From Episyrphus balteatus (lineage: Eukaryota > Arthropoda > Insecta > Diptera > Syrphidae): 64,000 nucleotides of DNA. Position 1 is the stretch's first letter, and every line of letters starts with the position of its first letter. The notes under the pieces are model-generated. The model saw only the letters and a list, made by a program, of their open reading frames with translations. It ran no database searches and had not been told where the DNA came from. Positions 1 through 13,000 of this stretch are shown piece after piece. The translations under genes were made by a program, and so were the position numbers. The stretch covers positions 9,279,501 to 9,343,500 of the forward strand of contig NC_079136.1 of assembly GCF_945859705.1 (NCBI RefSeq). Reading direction: 5' to 3'.

Positions 1-430
1 AGAAACTCAATAAAGTCTCGCATTGGGCGCCTATTATCTTCCTAATTGTTCTTATTCCTTTTTTCCCAGTAATAATTGAACACCTTTGCACAACAAGTTC
101 TTCAATAGGAAGTTAATAAATACTTTTCAAGATTTCTTCAAATAACACATAGTCTTCGCGTTGGGCGCCATTTTGTTTATTACAGAAAACTGGTAGTTCA
201 TTACTAGGTTGTATGCGAAAGTTATTATTATTTCTTCACGATAGGTAAGAAAGCATAGATTTAATAAAATGATCATGATTTCTTATGTAAAACCTCAAAA
301 TGTCTGGCATTGGGCGCCAGTTATCTTTCGAATTGTTCTTATGCCTGTTTTTCCAATGATAAATCGAATATCTTCGCACTAAAATTTCCTAAATAGGAAA
401 TTGATAAATACTTTTACCATTTACTGTCTA
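1..430 (+). repeat. Degenerate tandem repeat with tRNA-Lys 3'-end motif (left cluster, part 1)
   Basis: TTGGGCGCC occurs at 23-31, 161-170 and 310-319. The sequence around copies 1 and 3 is alike: both are followed by a stretch reading roughly ATTGTTCTTAT then TTTTCC, and both by ATAGGAA and TAAATACTTTT. This implies a period of about 287 bp containing two motif copies. Confidence 0.7.
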
Positions 431-879
431 ATTCACAATCGCCTTAAAATTCCATTGTTAAGAATTAACACTTTTCCAATCACTTAAGCTACAAAACAAG
501 AGAGACCCCAAATTTGTGCCTCTTTATATAAAATAACTCCAATCGGAAAAGAAGTTTATTGACTTTTCTATACCTCAAAAGTCTTAAATCCATACATAAA
601 TACACATCAAAAGCCATATAGAGGGCGTGTGTGTATCTAATTAAGACTCCAATCTAATTGCATTCTTATACACCAATTAAGCCAAACAAAGTGAACACAC
701 ACGGTAGTAGGTAAGCCCCTACAATCGATAGACGAGGTGTACGTGATTTTCCCATAGTTTTCCTTCTAATCTCTTAATTACATAAAACAACAAAAACTAA
801 AAAAAAAGCTTTCAATACACAAAAACCTCAACACAAAATCAAGAAATAAAAATAAACAGAATAACCGTTTGCCACTTAC
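1..879 (-). other. Serrate intron after the EGF8 exon (partial), with tRNA-Lys-motif repeats
   Basis: No coding sequence is visible. Positions 1-430 hold a degenerate tandem repeat carrying TTGGGCGCC at 23, 161 and 310; the blocks starting at about 1 and about 288 are near copies (period about 287). The rest is AT-rich unique-looking sequence. Confidence 0.7.
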
Positions 880-1007
880 CTCACACAACGACCCCGAGTA
901 GCCAAGTGGACATATGCACTTAAATTTCCCAATCATGTCCACACATTCGCCACCGTTGCGACAAGGTGATTTCGCGCATTCATTGATGTCCGTCTCACAG
1001 TCCCGTC
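880..1007 (-). CDS. Ser: Serrate exon: end of EGF7 and EGF8
   Basis: A 128-nt exon encoding RDC, which closes EGF7, and EGF8: DINECAKSPCRNGGEC, CVDMIGKFKC and CPLGYSGSLCE. This is a calcium-binding EGF with the C-x-D-x4-F-x-C hydroxylation motif; the O-fucose position is Glu (CRNGGEC), so it should not be fucosylated. The acceptor is TTTGACAG and the donor GTAAGT, ending in phase 0. The next exon (EGF9 onward) is not within 1-879 and must lie left of the window. Confidence 0.95.
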
Positions 1008-4000
1008 CTGTCAAAGAGAAGGAAGAAAACAAAAAAAAATTGACAAAAATAAAAATACAGGTTATTGAGTACATTTTTACTATACAACACCGACGGACGT
1101 GTTGTATGTCTCAAAGAGTTAGATATACAAAAACAACGCACCTTTGTAACCTGTTGCACACGCACAATGATAATCGTCAACCAAATCAATGCAAGTTGCT
1201 CCATTCTTGCACTGGCCTTTGCAATCGTCCAGGTCTTTGGCACAGGTTGGTCCGCCCCAGCCTTTCAAGCATTGGCACGAAAAAGAGCCCGGCAAATTAT
1301 GACACTTTTCCGCATTGGTACAGGGCCCAAGATTTGTGGCCAAATTCGACTCACATTCGTTGACATCCATCTGGCATATGTCGCCGGTCCATTCGGGGGG
1401 GCATTCGCATCGAAAGCCCCCGACCAGGTCTATACAAGTGCCACCGTGCTCGCAGGGACCTCCGGCGCACTCGTCAATGTCTGTAAAGTGGAATTGGATT
1501 GTGTGTTTAGTTTTTTGTTTTTTTTTTTATTTATTTTCTTGTTTTTAATATAAAATGTTGTCCCGTTCACAAATCTACAATCTACAATTCGAACAACTTT
1601 ATCTCCGGGACCCGATCGCAGAGCATAAATTGAGCTCGCACAACCAAGCAAGCTGCGCTCAAAAACCTCTTAGCTTGGTGCGGTTGTGTGGCGAGCTCGA
1701 GAAGCCAGAGTAGAACATATGCAATCCCATCATAACCTAAATGTTTGTTGTTTGTTTTTTTTTTTTTTTCTGTGTGTTTTGTTCGGGGCTTAGTTCAGAT
1801 GCGCGTATCTGAGAACACGGCACAAATTGTTGTAGTTTGTAGAGCAAGCATCTCTGCATAATTATCTCTCTCTGAAGTGGACACTGTTCCTCATGGCTGA
1901 TGAGATACAAAACAACCATCCGCTTAACCGGACAATAGAAGATGCTAAAGGAGTGAATGCTGATGGGGATGCTGCGTGTGAGTGAACCACAAAACAGCAA
2001 GCAAATGTAACCTTTCGATGATGACATATATGCGACGAGAAGAGCAAACAACTTAAGGTTATGGGTGCCTTGACTTGACATCTTGTTTGCACTTCTACAG
2101 AATGGGTTTTTTTTTTCTCTCAACTCAAGTGTTTAAAGGCATTTTTCGTGTAATTTTTTTTTTTTTTTTTTAAGATTTTGTAGGTAATTGCGTTCAGCAT
2201 GGTTTGTTTTTTTTTTTTTTAATTTTCTTTGTTTTTTTTTTTCGAGAAACGCACTCGCTAATGGCTTTGCGAGATGGGATAAATATTCAAATCTTGATTG
2301 CTAAGTGTTGTGGATGCAACACCCACCACCAAAACGATTTGTTTGTTTATTAATTATCGCGTTTGGTTAACTTTACGGGGGTAAACAAACTAACTATCGT
2401 GAGTGAACAATAAGATGAATAAAAAACAAAAAAACGGCCACGCATTAAAAAAGAGTATGACGAGCTACAGTGGAGTATAATGATCTTAAAAGTAAGAACA
2501 ATTCAGTCAACAAATGAGAATTCATTAAAAGATATTTTTCTGATATTTTAAAACGTTTGTAACCCCAATATGAAGCTGGCGAAGATAAAAAGAGGTTTTA
2601 AGGAATTTTTGTTCATCTATTCTCTCATAACTTCATTAATCCTTTTACCTTTATGACAAATGAGATATCATTGAAAGCGTCTTGATCTAGCGTTGGTTAT
2701 AGGCTGCATTCAATCTAATTGAATTGATCATAGCACCCTCTAGAAGACAAAACTAATTTGGAAAAGGTGAAATCAGCATATCAAAAAAGGAGTCTTATGA
2801 ATAATCGAAAAAAAAAAACAAACAAACCCACAGATGTTTTCGGCAAACAATAGTGTGAACTCAAGAATCACAGGATTTTGATTTGTTCATCTATTCTCTC
2901 ATAACTTTGTTACTCCTTTTCACAATTAGAAAAAAGGGATGTTATTCAAAACGTCATAATCTACCTTTAGTTATAGGTTTCATTCAATAATATTGAATTG
3001 AGCATAGCGCCTTCTAGAAGACAAAACTATAAAGTGTAACCCCGGCCTGTATTTCAACTACGATTGTTCGAAAACACTTTTCAGCCTTTATTTTTTTATA
3101 TAGATTGTCCCACTGTTAAGTCAAAAATACACACAGTGAAGTCGTCTTTTGGTATAATCCATCAGTTTAATGACAGATGAGTGATTGCTCAGATGACCCT
3201 CTGATGTGTACCTCTTATTGTTTTGTTTTTCTTCAACACACGCAAATGAGGAAAATAATTTTCTCGGCTGAAAAGAATATGATCATACACACCAAAAAAA
3301 AACTTTTGTTACACCGTAATTGAGGGCTAAGCCGCTCGAAGGTGGGCGAACATTTTTGTGTTCGTATATCATTTGTTTGTATCGATCTAGAATGTTTCTT
3401 TTTCATTCTTCTTTTTTGGGAAATAAAATTTGTTTTGTTTGCCACTCCTAGATAGATACATAGGTTTTTATTTAATAGCTTTAAGATCAAAAAGTCAATT
3501 GTAATAATTTTGTTAATGTCTAGTTTTTAATAAAATTAATTGCTATTTCGGACAAAAATTTTTTTTTTTTTTCTTAGGTGTGTCCAAACGATGAAAGGAA
3601 GGAATTTGAGACATCTTAAACGATGATGGATCTTAGTCCTTGTTTCTAGAAGTAAATTGAAGAAGTATTCAAAGCTCTGTTTTATACATGAGAAAACCAC
3701 ATGGTAATATAGGATTTACTTTGAAGAATTTCGCGTTGGGCGCCACTTTAGAACTTGTAAAATCAACACTTTTAAGCTTATCCCTTGATCAAACATAAGA
3801 AAACAAGACTAACTTTGAAGAATTTCGTGTTGGGCGCCATATTATTTCTAAAATTTATCATCTACTCGGTTTATGTTTTGTTTTACAAAAAAATAAACTT
3901 TTGAAAACAAATCTTATAAACGTATTTCTTGATCATACGTGGAAAACTTCGTTAGAGAACGAGAAAAAATTTGAAGAATTTCGTGTTGGGCGCCATTTTA

Positions 4001-7000
4001 CTTCCAAGAATTATGATAAAGTCGATTTATCTTTGCTTTTAAAAGAAATAACTTGAAACAAACACTTATAAACCAATCTCTTGATCATACATGGGAAAAC
4101 TTCAAAAACTTGTAAATTTATTACCTTTAACTTATATTTAAAACATGAATGTGAAAACACCACTTGAACTATAATTTGGCTTTGAAAAATTTTGTGTTGG
4201 GCGCCATTTGAATTTAGGGTCAAGTCAATTTTTTCTGCTTTTAAAAGCAAGAACATGTGAAACCATCGTCTATAAAACTATCCCTTGATCATATATTGGA
4301 AAATTTCGTAAGAAACTTCGAAGAATTTCCTGTTGGGCGCCATTTTATTACTAAAATTTATGATACAGTCTATTCATTTTTGTAATTTAAAGCAAGAAAA
4401 ATAAACTATAATCTTTAACTTATCTTTGAAATACAAGTGGGAAAATAGCATTTGATTTGCACACAAAATTGACCTTGAAGAATTTCGCGTTGGGCGCCAT
4501 TTAACTTTTTTAACTGATGATCAAATTCATCTTGCACAAACTCGTTGTTTTCGTTATCAAATTATTAAAATTAAGCAAAAGTTGGCTTTCTTACTCAAAG
4601 GAGTGTTATACAAGTCTTATATGAGTGCAATTTTCTCTTCAATGATTGTCGAAGTAAAATGTTAGTTGCCTGAAAACCAGATAAGTCATTTTTATCTCAG
4701 AAATGTAAATTCTCTATTACCTAGAGTATTTTTGTTAAAACTAACGATGGCAATAAGTAATACTTAATTCCACAAAACAAGTGATTTTCAATCTTCTCTC
4801 TCCCACAGAGCCAGGTCACCTCGCATCAGGATAAAAAAACAAATCACATAGCAAAACAAAAACTGTCTATCAAACATTAATCTAATCCTCAACTAACACA
4901 ACACATATTAAAACTCATGTATATATTATATTTTCATGGAAAAACGTCAAAACAAATTGCAAAACATTCCGAAATTCCAGCTTGAATGACAGCTACTACG
5001 AAGACATACAAAAATACAGGCAAAAGTTAAAAAAAAAAACTACAAACGTTGACTCCTTGATCGGTTCGCTGCGATAAAAAATGTTCACTTTGACAACTTT
5101 CTCATTAAAAGTGCGTTCGTTTTTTGTTTTTTTTTTCAATTTAAGTTTGTCCGTTGGAGTTTAAATCAAAAACGAAAAATTGTGTTCATGCGCTTCGAGC
5201 TCGCACACTCTAACGCCACTCTAGTATTTGAAGTACACACGAAAAAAATAAAAAAAAAGGAAAAACAAGCAAGCAAGTATAAATACTAAAAAATACACTT
5301 TAACACGACTTATACTCATACTTATTTCGCATGTGGGACCCGTCCAACCGGGTGCACAGGTACAAGTGAATTCAGCCACAGGTGGAGTGGTTGGACTCAT
5401 TCTTGCCATTGCACTGCCGACGCTGCTGGTGCTGCTGCTGCTGCCAATGGTGCCTCCGTTGTTCATAGGATTACGATTGCGTCCAACTGGTTTTCCCATG
5501 GAACTCATGCCTCGCATGCCGCGCACACTTAGTCCCGTAGCCATTCCCATCGAATCAGTCATTTTTTGCGATTCCTGTAAAATGCAAAAATTCATTAAAA
5601 ACAACGAAAAAAAAAAAAAAAACTTATACAGAATATCTCTATGCCAACAACAACTTAATGTAATGTGCAACCGATTGGAAGAAAATTAAACAACAACAAC
5701 GAAAAAAAAGTCTTAAAAGCTATAAAGACGCATCCAACACAAAACAAGAAGTATTTATGTATAATGTACCTTGAGCGTGCATGTGCCTCCATTTTTACAC
5801 GGTTGCGTCGCGCACGGATGCTCCACAATCTCGCACCGTTCACCGGAGAGGCCTTCTGCGCATGTGCAGCGATATTGATCAGGTGCCGTATTCTCGCATG
5901 TCCCTCCGTGCATGCAAGGCTCATGGGTGCCACAATAATTTAAATCTAAATGAAATAATTAATGTTAGTTGTCAAATTCGCTTCGCTAAATCTTATCGTT
6001 TTCGATTTTCGCAAGGCATTTTAACATATTTTTTTTTTTTTTAATTTTATTCTTAATTCGTCGATGCGACCTCATCAGCTTGCTTTGCGAAAGCCAAAAA
6101 ATAAAAAAACTCTCTCATAAAACTTACCTTGGTCACATAGGATGCCACCCCAATTTGTATCGCATAGACATTGCCAAGCGATACCATTACATGATCCGTG
6201 CTTGCAGCCGGGATAGACCATGCACTCGTTGCAAAGGGGTCCACGCCATCCGGGCCGGCATCTGTAAGAGAGAGAGAGAAGGAAAGGGACACACGGTTAT
6301 AGCCATTATTATTACCCCGTTGTTGGTAACAAATTAAACTTTGAACTCTTCCCAAATGAGTTACCGGCTAGGAGTTGCGAATTAATGGGCTTTTTGCTTG
6401 AGGTCTTTCTCGCGCGCTCCTAATGGGATGCGCGATGCGATGCACCGGCAGTGGTGTGGCGCGTTCGCGTTATGTTGCAAATGGAATTTTTAATAACCCC
6501 CTCTCTTCTAGTCTTCCCTCTTTTTTTTTTTACAGGTTGGTGTGCAGCATGCGATATGTTTGCTTTCGGCATAATGCTGCTGGATTGGATGGTCGCGTCT
6601 CTTATGGGAAGTCTGAGTGCATAAGAGTATAAGTAATGCGGTGCATTATGAACGACGACGACTGGTGGTTAAAATATAACGAAATTATTTGGGGCTTAAA
6701 CCGCAATGACCCCCTCGTTGCTATTGTGCCCCCTCTGTTCTGGCATACAAAAAAAAAAAAACTTATGGTTTCTAATAGGTTTTATGGATGATGAGACCAA
6801 ATAGCTATTAAGAACAGGTAGGTACAAAAAATCGATAGATAAATTGTCTATAACAACAACATTGTATGGTTTTTTTATGATGAAAGCAATAAAATATTGA
6901 GAGAAGCTTGAGAAATTTGAACTTGAGGTCTCACTCTCAGGTTATGTAGATGGTTTAGAAGATTTGGCATGAAATTGTTTTAAGATAATCGTTTGGGTCA

Positions 7001-10000
7001 TTAAAATGTTTCACAGATATCGCGCAGTGATCATCGTAGAGAAGTTAAGGAGGAAGTTAGACTAAAGTATTTGCAAGTACATACTAGTTTGCGAAAATAA
7101 AACTTCGAAATATAAAACAAATTGGCTTTTGTGGTTCTTGTAAACACCATAGTATGTGCTCAAATGCTTCGCAATTGTTATTCCAAACTTCGCAAATTAA
7201 TTTGCGATTGTATGATGTGATTAAAATAGTGATTGCAAATTCTGCAGTATGAATGCGAACTGTTTGCATAGTAACAACTCGAAATGTGCTGCAAATTGTC
7301 AATCTTTTGACGTTTTCGTAAACACAAAAGTACACTCGTTTAAATTAAAAACTTACCAACTTGTATCAAGCTTTTGCTAACGAGTATTAAGGCATGAGAT
7401 CGTAAGCTCTAAAATGGAATTGCGAACTGTTTACATTTTTCGTAGTTTGTCTACTGCGTTGAGTATTTTTTGGGTCCAACAGAAATAGTATTATTTGAAA
7501 TCAAGGAATACACGACTTATCACTTATAATGAGATAATCATCAAACATGATATTATTTACAATGCAAGCTGTCAAACAATTTTGCTTGCTTAAGAAGTTT
7601 AAAAGACGAAAAGCTTTTTAATACAGTTCGAAAATATTCTCAAGACATTTGTAAATGAACTGCAAGAGAGGAATTATAAACAACTTGCTATTTTATATAC
7701 AAAATCAGAGCAATCAAGCAAATTGCGAACATAAGAAAACGTTTTACTGGTCTGCAAACTGAGACACAACAAGTACGAAAGATTTTGCAAACAAATTCTT
7801 TAACCATTTGGTTTGCAGTTCATGTGCAAAAGGCCGGAGCGCATTTGCGAACTTCACTCAGAAGTCGATTTCACAACAAAGCTAAAAAAATAGAAAAGCA
7901 AGAATGAAATCAGAATAGCGTTTTTTTCACAGAATTGCAAATTGTTAGGCAATTTAAAATTTAGCCAGAAAAGTCTTAAACAGTACAAAAGATTATGTTT
8001 GCACTTAAAACTGTCGAAGTGACAGCTGACTCACTTAAACAAGGTGTACCTACCCTGAATTGAGTCTCATATCGCAATAAGTATAACATTTTTAAAAAAC
8101 CTACAGCTTCATGTGCAAATTCTAATAATGTTGATTCTCTTCTGCCTCTGAAATTTGCATCCAATTTGACAAAAAAGTAACGAAATTTCTAATACAATAG
8201 TACAGTGTTTGCTCGGTAACGCAGGGTAACGCATTTCTAAAAATAACTTGAGTTCATTTTAAAAACTAAATTCCAAGCAATTAGCAAGACATTTCATGTT
8301 GCCTCTTATAAATTGTTTTAAAAAACACTCATTAGTAACAGACATCAGCCTTGAAACCTACAAAATACAAAGTAAGCTAACAAAATGTATACAAAAAACT
8401 ATTTTTCTATTTTATTTAATTAATTCAAAAAATCTCTTTTTTTTCAACTAAATATGTTATTATCGAACAATCGAACCCTTCACGACTGTCATGTCTCTTA
8501 ACTTGCCAATATACCTACCTTTTTTTATTTAGCCACCCTTGTTATTGCAGCTCTGTTACCAGCAAATTTGTTAAAAAACTCTAAAAACATATCTCCCCTC
8601 TGGGTTTATAGACAACAAACAAAAACAACAGAACTCCCAAGCTCGCGATCAAGAGCTATAACATTGCACGATACTTGTGTTGCATAGTAGCACAACACAA
8701 CGTTACTTCGTTGTTGTAGTCGTCGATACGACCCAAAAGAGACGAGAGTTTCCCCCAAAAAACCGTCACCATCATCAGCCACTATAGAGTAGAATATGGT
8801 AAAGTAGTTAGGTTACACTGTAACCATAGTGGAACGCTGCTGGCTGCCACCATCACCACCGCCGACGAAGTAACAACATTCCTGAGAGTATGTTCCAAGT
8901 CAAACTAAAAGTCTTGTACTCGCCCTCGAAGTGACACATTTTGTCCCGTATAGTTGCAACAAGATTCTCTATTTCCGATCCAAACTTACCTACATATATA
9001 TAACATCAACTCTACAACAACAACAACATCAGTAAGGTATAACAACAACAGGATTTCAGTATTGTGTTTGATTTTAATTACCATTCCCGATCAAGGTGGT
9101 GTACACTACTCCCCTTGTTCGTTTCGTTTCTTCCTTTTTGTTCGAGTTCCATTGCGGTGATCATTGTTCTATAGAGGTGAAATTTGATTTCAAAATAAAT
9201 CCAAGTGACTGACTTGCTATTTGTGGAATACCTATACAAAGTCAAGGCGTTTTTAGATTCTTTGAGACTTGCTGAGTTGGGGGAAGAACAAAAAAGTCAA
9301 TGACGATGATGCTGACAATGCCGAAGAGATCAGGAACACAACCGAGAAGAAGACAAAAACTAAAGAAAAAAAAAAATCGAGTAACGCTCAGTTGAACGTT
9401 ATTTGCATAACAACCACATCACTTTTAAATGCCTCCGTGTTGAAAAACTTAATTGAACAAACGTATCTGCGGCAACTATCGCCGCTCTGGCTACATCCTC
9501 CTTTTTTTTTTTTCTTTGCTGGTGCATTTTCCAAGCTGAACTGAGGACACATAAAAACATTGAAACCAAAAAACCAAACCAAACCACTAAGTTGCAGTGA
9601 TCTCTCCTCAAGAAAAAATTCTTCCTTGAGTCTGAATAGAGTCGTGGAGTGCAAAGAAGCGCAATGTCCGTCCGTCATCAGTTCGTATACGAACAGTACC
9701 TATATGTTTTAGATGGAAGCAACAGTATGTTGTAGCCTGTCCAATGACGATGAGGACGAAGACGGCCCCGAATCGATTCGAAAAACGGGGTATACGCTAA
9801 TGATGGGTGATGTTTCCTAGTTTTTGTGGTCGGATCAATTGTCTTAATTGCCTCTGGTAAACGCTGTCTTCACTTTACTCTTCTCCTACTTCGCCTTCTC
9901 TGACTGAGTCTTTTGTTTTTTTTTTATATTTAACAGCAACCAACTGTTGCGAGCTTACCAGAGTTTCAAGTCCAACAACGATCGACCGACCGAAGACAGA

Positions 10001-13000
10001 CGCGATGGAATGGAATAACTTGGCAGGAACACAATATCAACGCCAACAGCCTCCAACTTTTTCAACATAACCTCACAAAAAAAAAAAAAACTAAAAGAAG
10101 CATCGAAAGAACTATACACAGCATCACAGTGCTCGCAGAGCTCAGAGAGAAAAGAAATAAATGTTCCACGTAATGTCCTGATGCACACCTGTTTGATTGG
10201 TATCTTCATTTAAATTGCAAATGTGACCGGAGCAGTCCATCAGTCAGACAACAACGACGACCAAAGACCGACGCGACGATGCGACGCGATTTATATGTGG
10301 AGATTTATGAAAGTCTTCTTTCCTCTGGGTCGTCCGTCATCCATCAGAGCGCACCTATCACGGGTATCGAGTTCTTTTTACGAAGCTCAAAAGAGACGCT
10401 TAATTACCACGACACCGAATCTTTGCACCTAATTATAACGTCATTTACCACGACAAGTCAGCAGTCGCGTTGCAATCAAGCTCAGTATCAGCCCACCAAT
10501 TAACTCGATTTTGTCACCATCATCATCATCATCGCATCCCAAAGGGGTTTATATGAAGACACACCGTGTCGCGTCGCGTCCGTCGTCGTAGTCAAGTATG
10601 AAGTGATACTCTTCATTAGTGCCAGTTTTGCGATTGCATATCAGAATGGAAAAAACAACAACGACGATGACGACGACGAGGGCGACGACAATAGCCTCTT
10701 TTCTTTTTTCCATTGGGCGCCGTTTTTAGATATTGGGTCCCTGTGCTAAGCTAACAACTCAATTAATAACAATTTCTCAGAACAATAAAGAAGATTTCAC
10801 AAATTATCTCCCCGAGATGGATGGGGTACCGGTATTGATATCGGTTCGGTATATACACCGTCGTCATAGTGCGCGAGGCATATTATAGCTAGCAACAACG
10901 TTACAGGTCTTTTTGCGATCCGGGCCAACATCGCAAACATACATCACTTCGTTATCGATATCGAAGGCAATTTAAATTTCGCCAAACTAACAACATGGAG
11001 GGCAACAACTGAACTGACGATCGACGACGCCACTTAAACAGTGGAATGTTTAACCAACAATGTTAGACGGAAAAAATGGAGAATTATTGACTGCGAGGGA
11101 GGGGTTGTGAGCATAAAGCCTTTTGACTGGTGGTTTATTTATTTTATACTAGTATAACTATTTATTCCAGTTTTTCTTTTTCAGTAAAGAAAGCGACCAG
11201 AACCAAAAATCCAATGTCATAATTTTTATAAAAACAACAGAGCCTCAGTTATCAAAACTGGCAGATTTTCCAAGCTTCTTGAAAACAACTAGAACGAATT
11301 TTCGTATAAAATTAAATTTTATAGGACATTTTATACATTTTTCCAAACAACAAACTTAACTTTCAAATAATCTTTTTTCCAACGAAATAATGTTTCTTTT
11401 TTTATGGTTTTCTTCAGTTTGTTTTCCTCAAAAAATAACGAAATAATGTTTTATAACACTTTGGTATAGTTTATCTTTAATCTTTTGATAGTAATCAAAC
11501 AGAAAATACTTCATCAAAAAATAAACTGAACTCCCAAATCACCTTTAAATCAACGAAATGATGTTTTATAACAGTTTACTATAGTTGTTCTTCTTTCAAT
11601 AGTAATCGAACAGAACTAAAATACTTCCTTAGAAAATAACAAACAAAACTCTCAAATCACATTTTTATGAACTAAATAATGTTTTATAACAGTTTGCTAC
11701 ACTTCACTTTCAAAAGTAATCCAACAGAACCAACATTTCCTACAAAATAATGTCTGGCTAACATCCCGATTGCGATGTAAGAAATTGAACTAAAGTTCTG
11801 GAAGCTGTGCAATTTTAAGCTCGGTGGGAACATACTAGCCTCTTTCTTTTTGAAGTGATAAACAACTACTATTAGTACTGTAGTAGCGGTGGAACGCATT
11901 TACAACGAGATCAAAGCAATTTCTATTTACCAATAATAAATGTACTAGATCATCTACTCATGAGATTTTTTCCTCTCCAATGGAACTATGTAAATGTATA
12001 ACATAATATGCCAGTTTTTTCCTTTTTTACCGACTTCCAAAAAGGAGGAGGTATTCAATTCGTCTGTATTTTTTGTTTTTTATGTTTGTTACCGCATAAT
12101 TTTGGACCGAGTGAATCAATTTTGATAATTCTTTTTGTATTGGAATGCTAGTGCCCGCAGTGTGGTCCCATTTCAATTTCAGTTCTGGCCATAGGAAATA
12201 CCATAAAACCCAGTTTCGGTCCATGGAAGTCAGTTTTGTTTTTTTTGATAAAAATGATTATTTTGTAAACAAACAGAACTCTCCAATTATTCAGTTTTAT
12301 CAAAATTACGTTTTATAACAGAGTATGCAAGTTTTGTTTTTCAAGTAAAGTAACCGAACTGAACCACTAACTTATGGCTAACATCGCTTAGTGTTGTGTG
12401 TACATTTAACTGTCATATCACCTCTTAATGAAAGCTGCTATATGACGTCTCTGTGCTATCTTCAATATTTCGTTTTCACCGAGTAAAGCGAAGAAAAATG
12501 AGAAGGAGGACTGAGTTGAAATGAACACCGTCTTTTAAAAAATTTAGCTTCGTTTTAAGGTGGAACCACAATGGTTTTAAAATGAAACAATCGTAATCAA
12601 ACAATACCAAGTGAAAACTAGAAATTCAATAGACGTACCTACACAAAGTTGAATTTTATTATGTATCGTTCGTTTTCGATAATCTTTATTTTCGGCACCT
12701 TGACAACTTAAGGTTAATGTTGTTATACATAATAACTCTTTTGTTTATTTTTAGCATAAACGTTCGATGTTTTATTGCTACTTTTCTGTTGCTTTCAAAC
12801 TGTCAAAAGCAATAATCTCTAATTTCCTTATCTGTCAACGTTAAAAGTAACAGCCATTACTTTGCCGAAACTGTCAAAGGCAAGAAACTGTTATATTTTT
12901 AACCAACTATTTGAAGAAAGGAATTTAACTAATTTCTTTTCATTTAATTTTTTTTATAATTAACAATTAATGTCTTTTTGTAGAGAGAATGGTAAAAGCG

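Larger units (their letters stand above)
1481..5321 (-). other. Serrate intron of 3.8 kb between the EGF4 and EGF5 exons
   Basis: No exon is needed between the two flanking exons, since their phases join (A|AC gives Asn in CEINIDEC). It holds a direct repeat at 2611-3030 and the tRNA-Lys-motif array at 3.70-4.50 kb; the remainder is AT-rich with many T runs. Confidence 0.85.

Noticed and set aside
1151..1151. Alternative donor (GTTACA) nine bases before the chosen one in the EGF7 exon
   Set aside because: It keeps frame but would delete YKG from the conserved GYKGRDC; the downstream GTGCGT donor gives the expected protein.
914..1553. Two plus-strand open frames opposite the EGF exons
   Set aside because: They are the antisense of real Serrate exons; the minus strand carries the cysteine pattern and splice sites.
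9269..9678. Overlapping open frames on both strands around 9.3-9.7 kb
   Set aside because: Lys- or Phe-rich readings of A/T runs without any domain.
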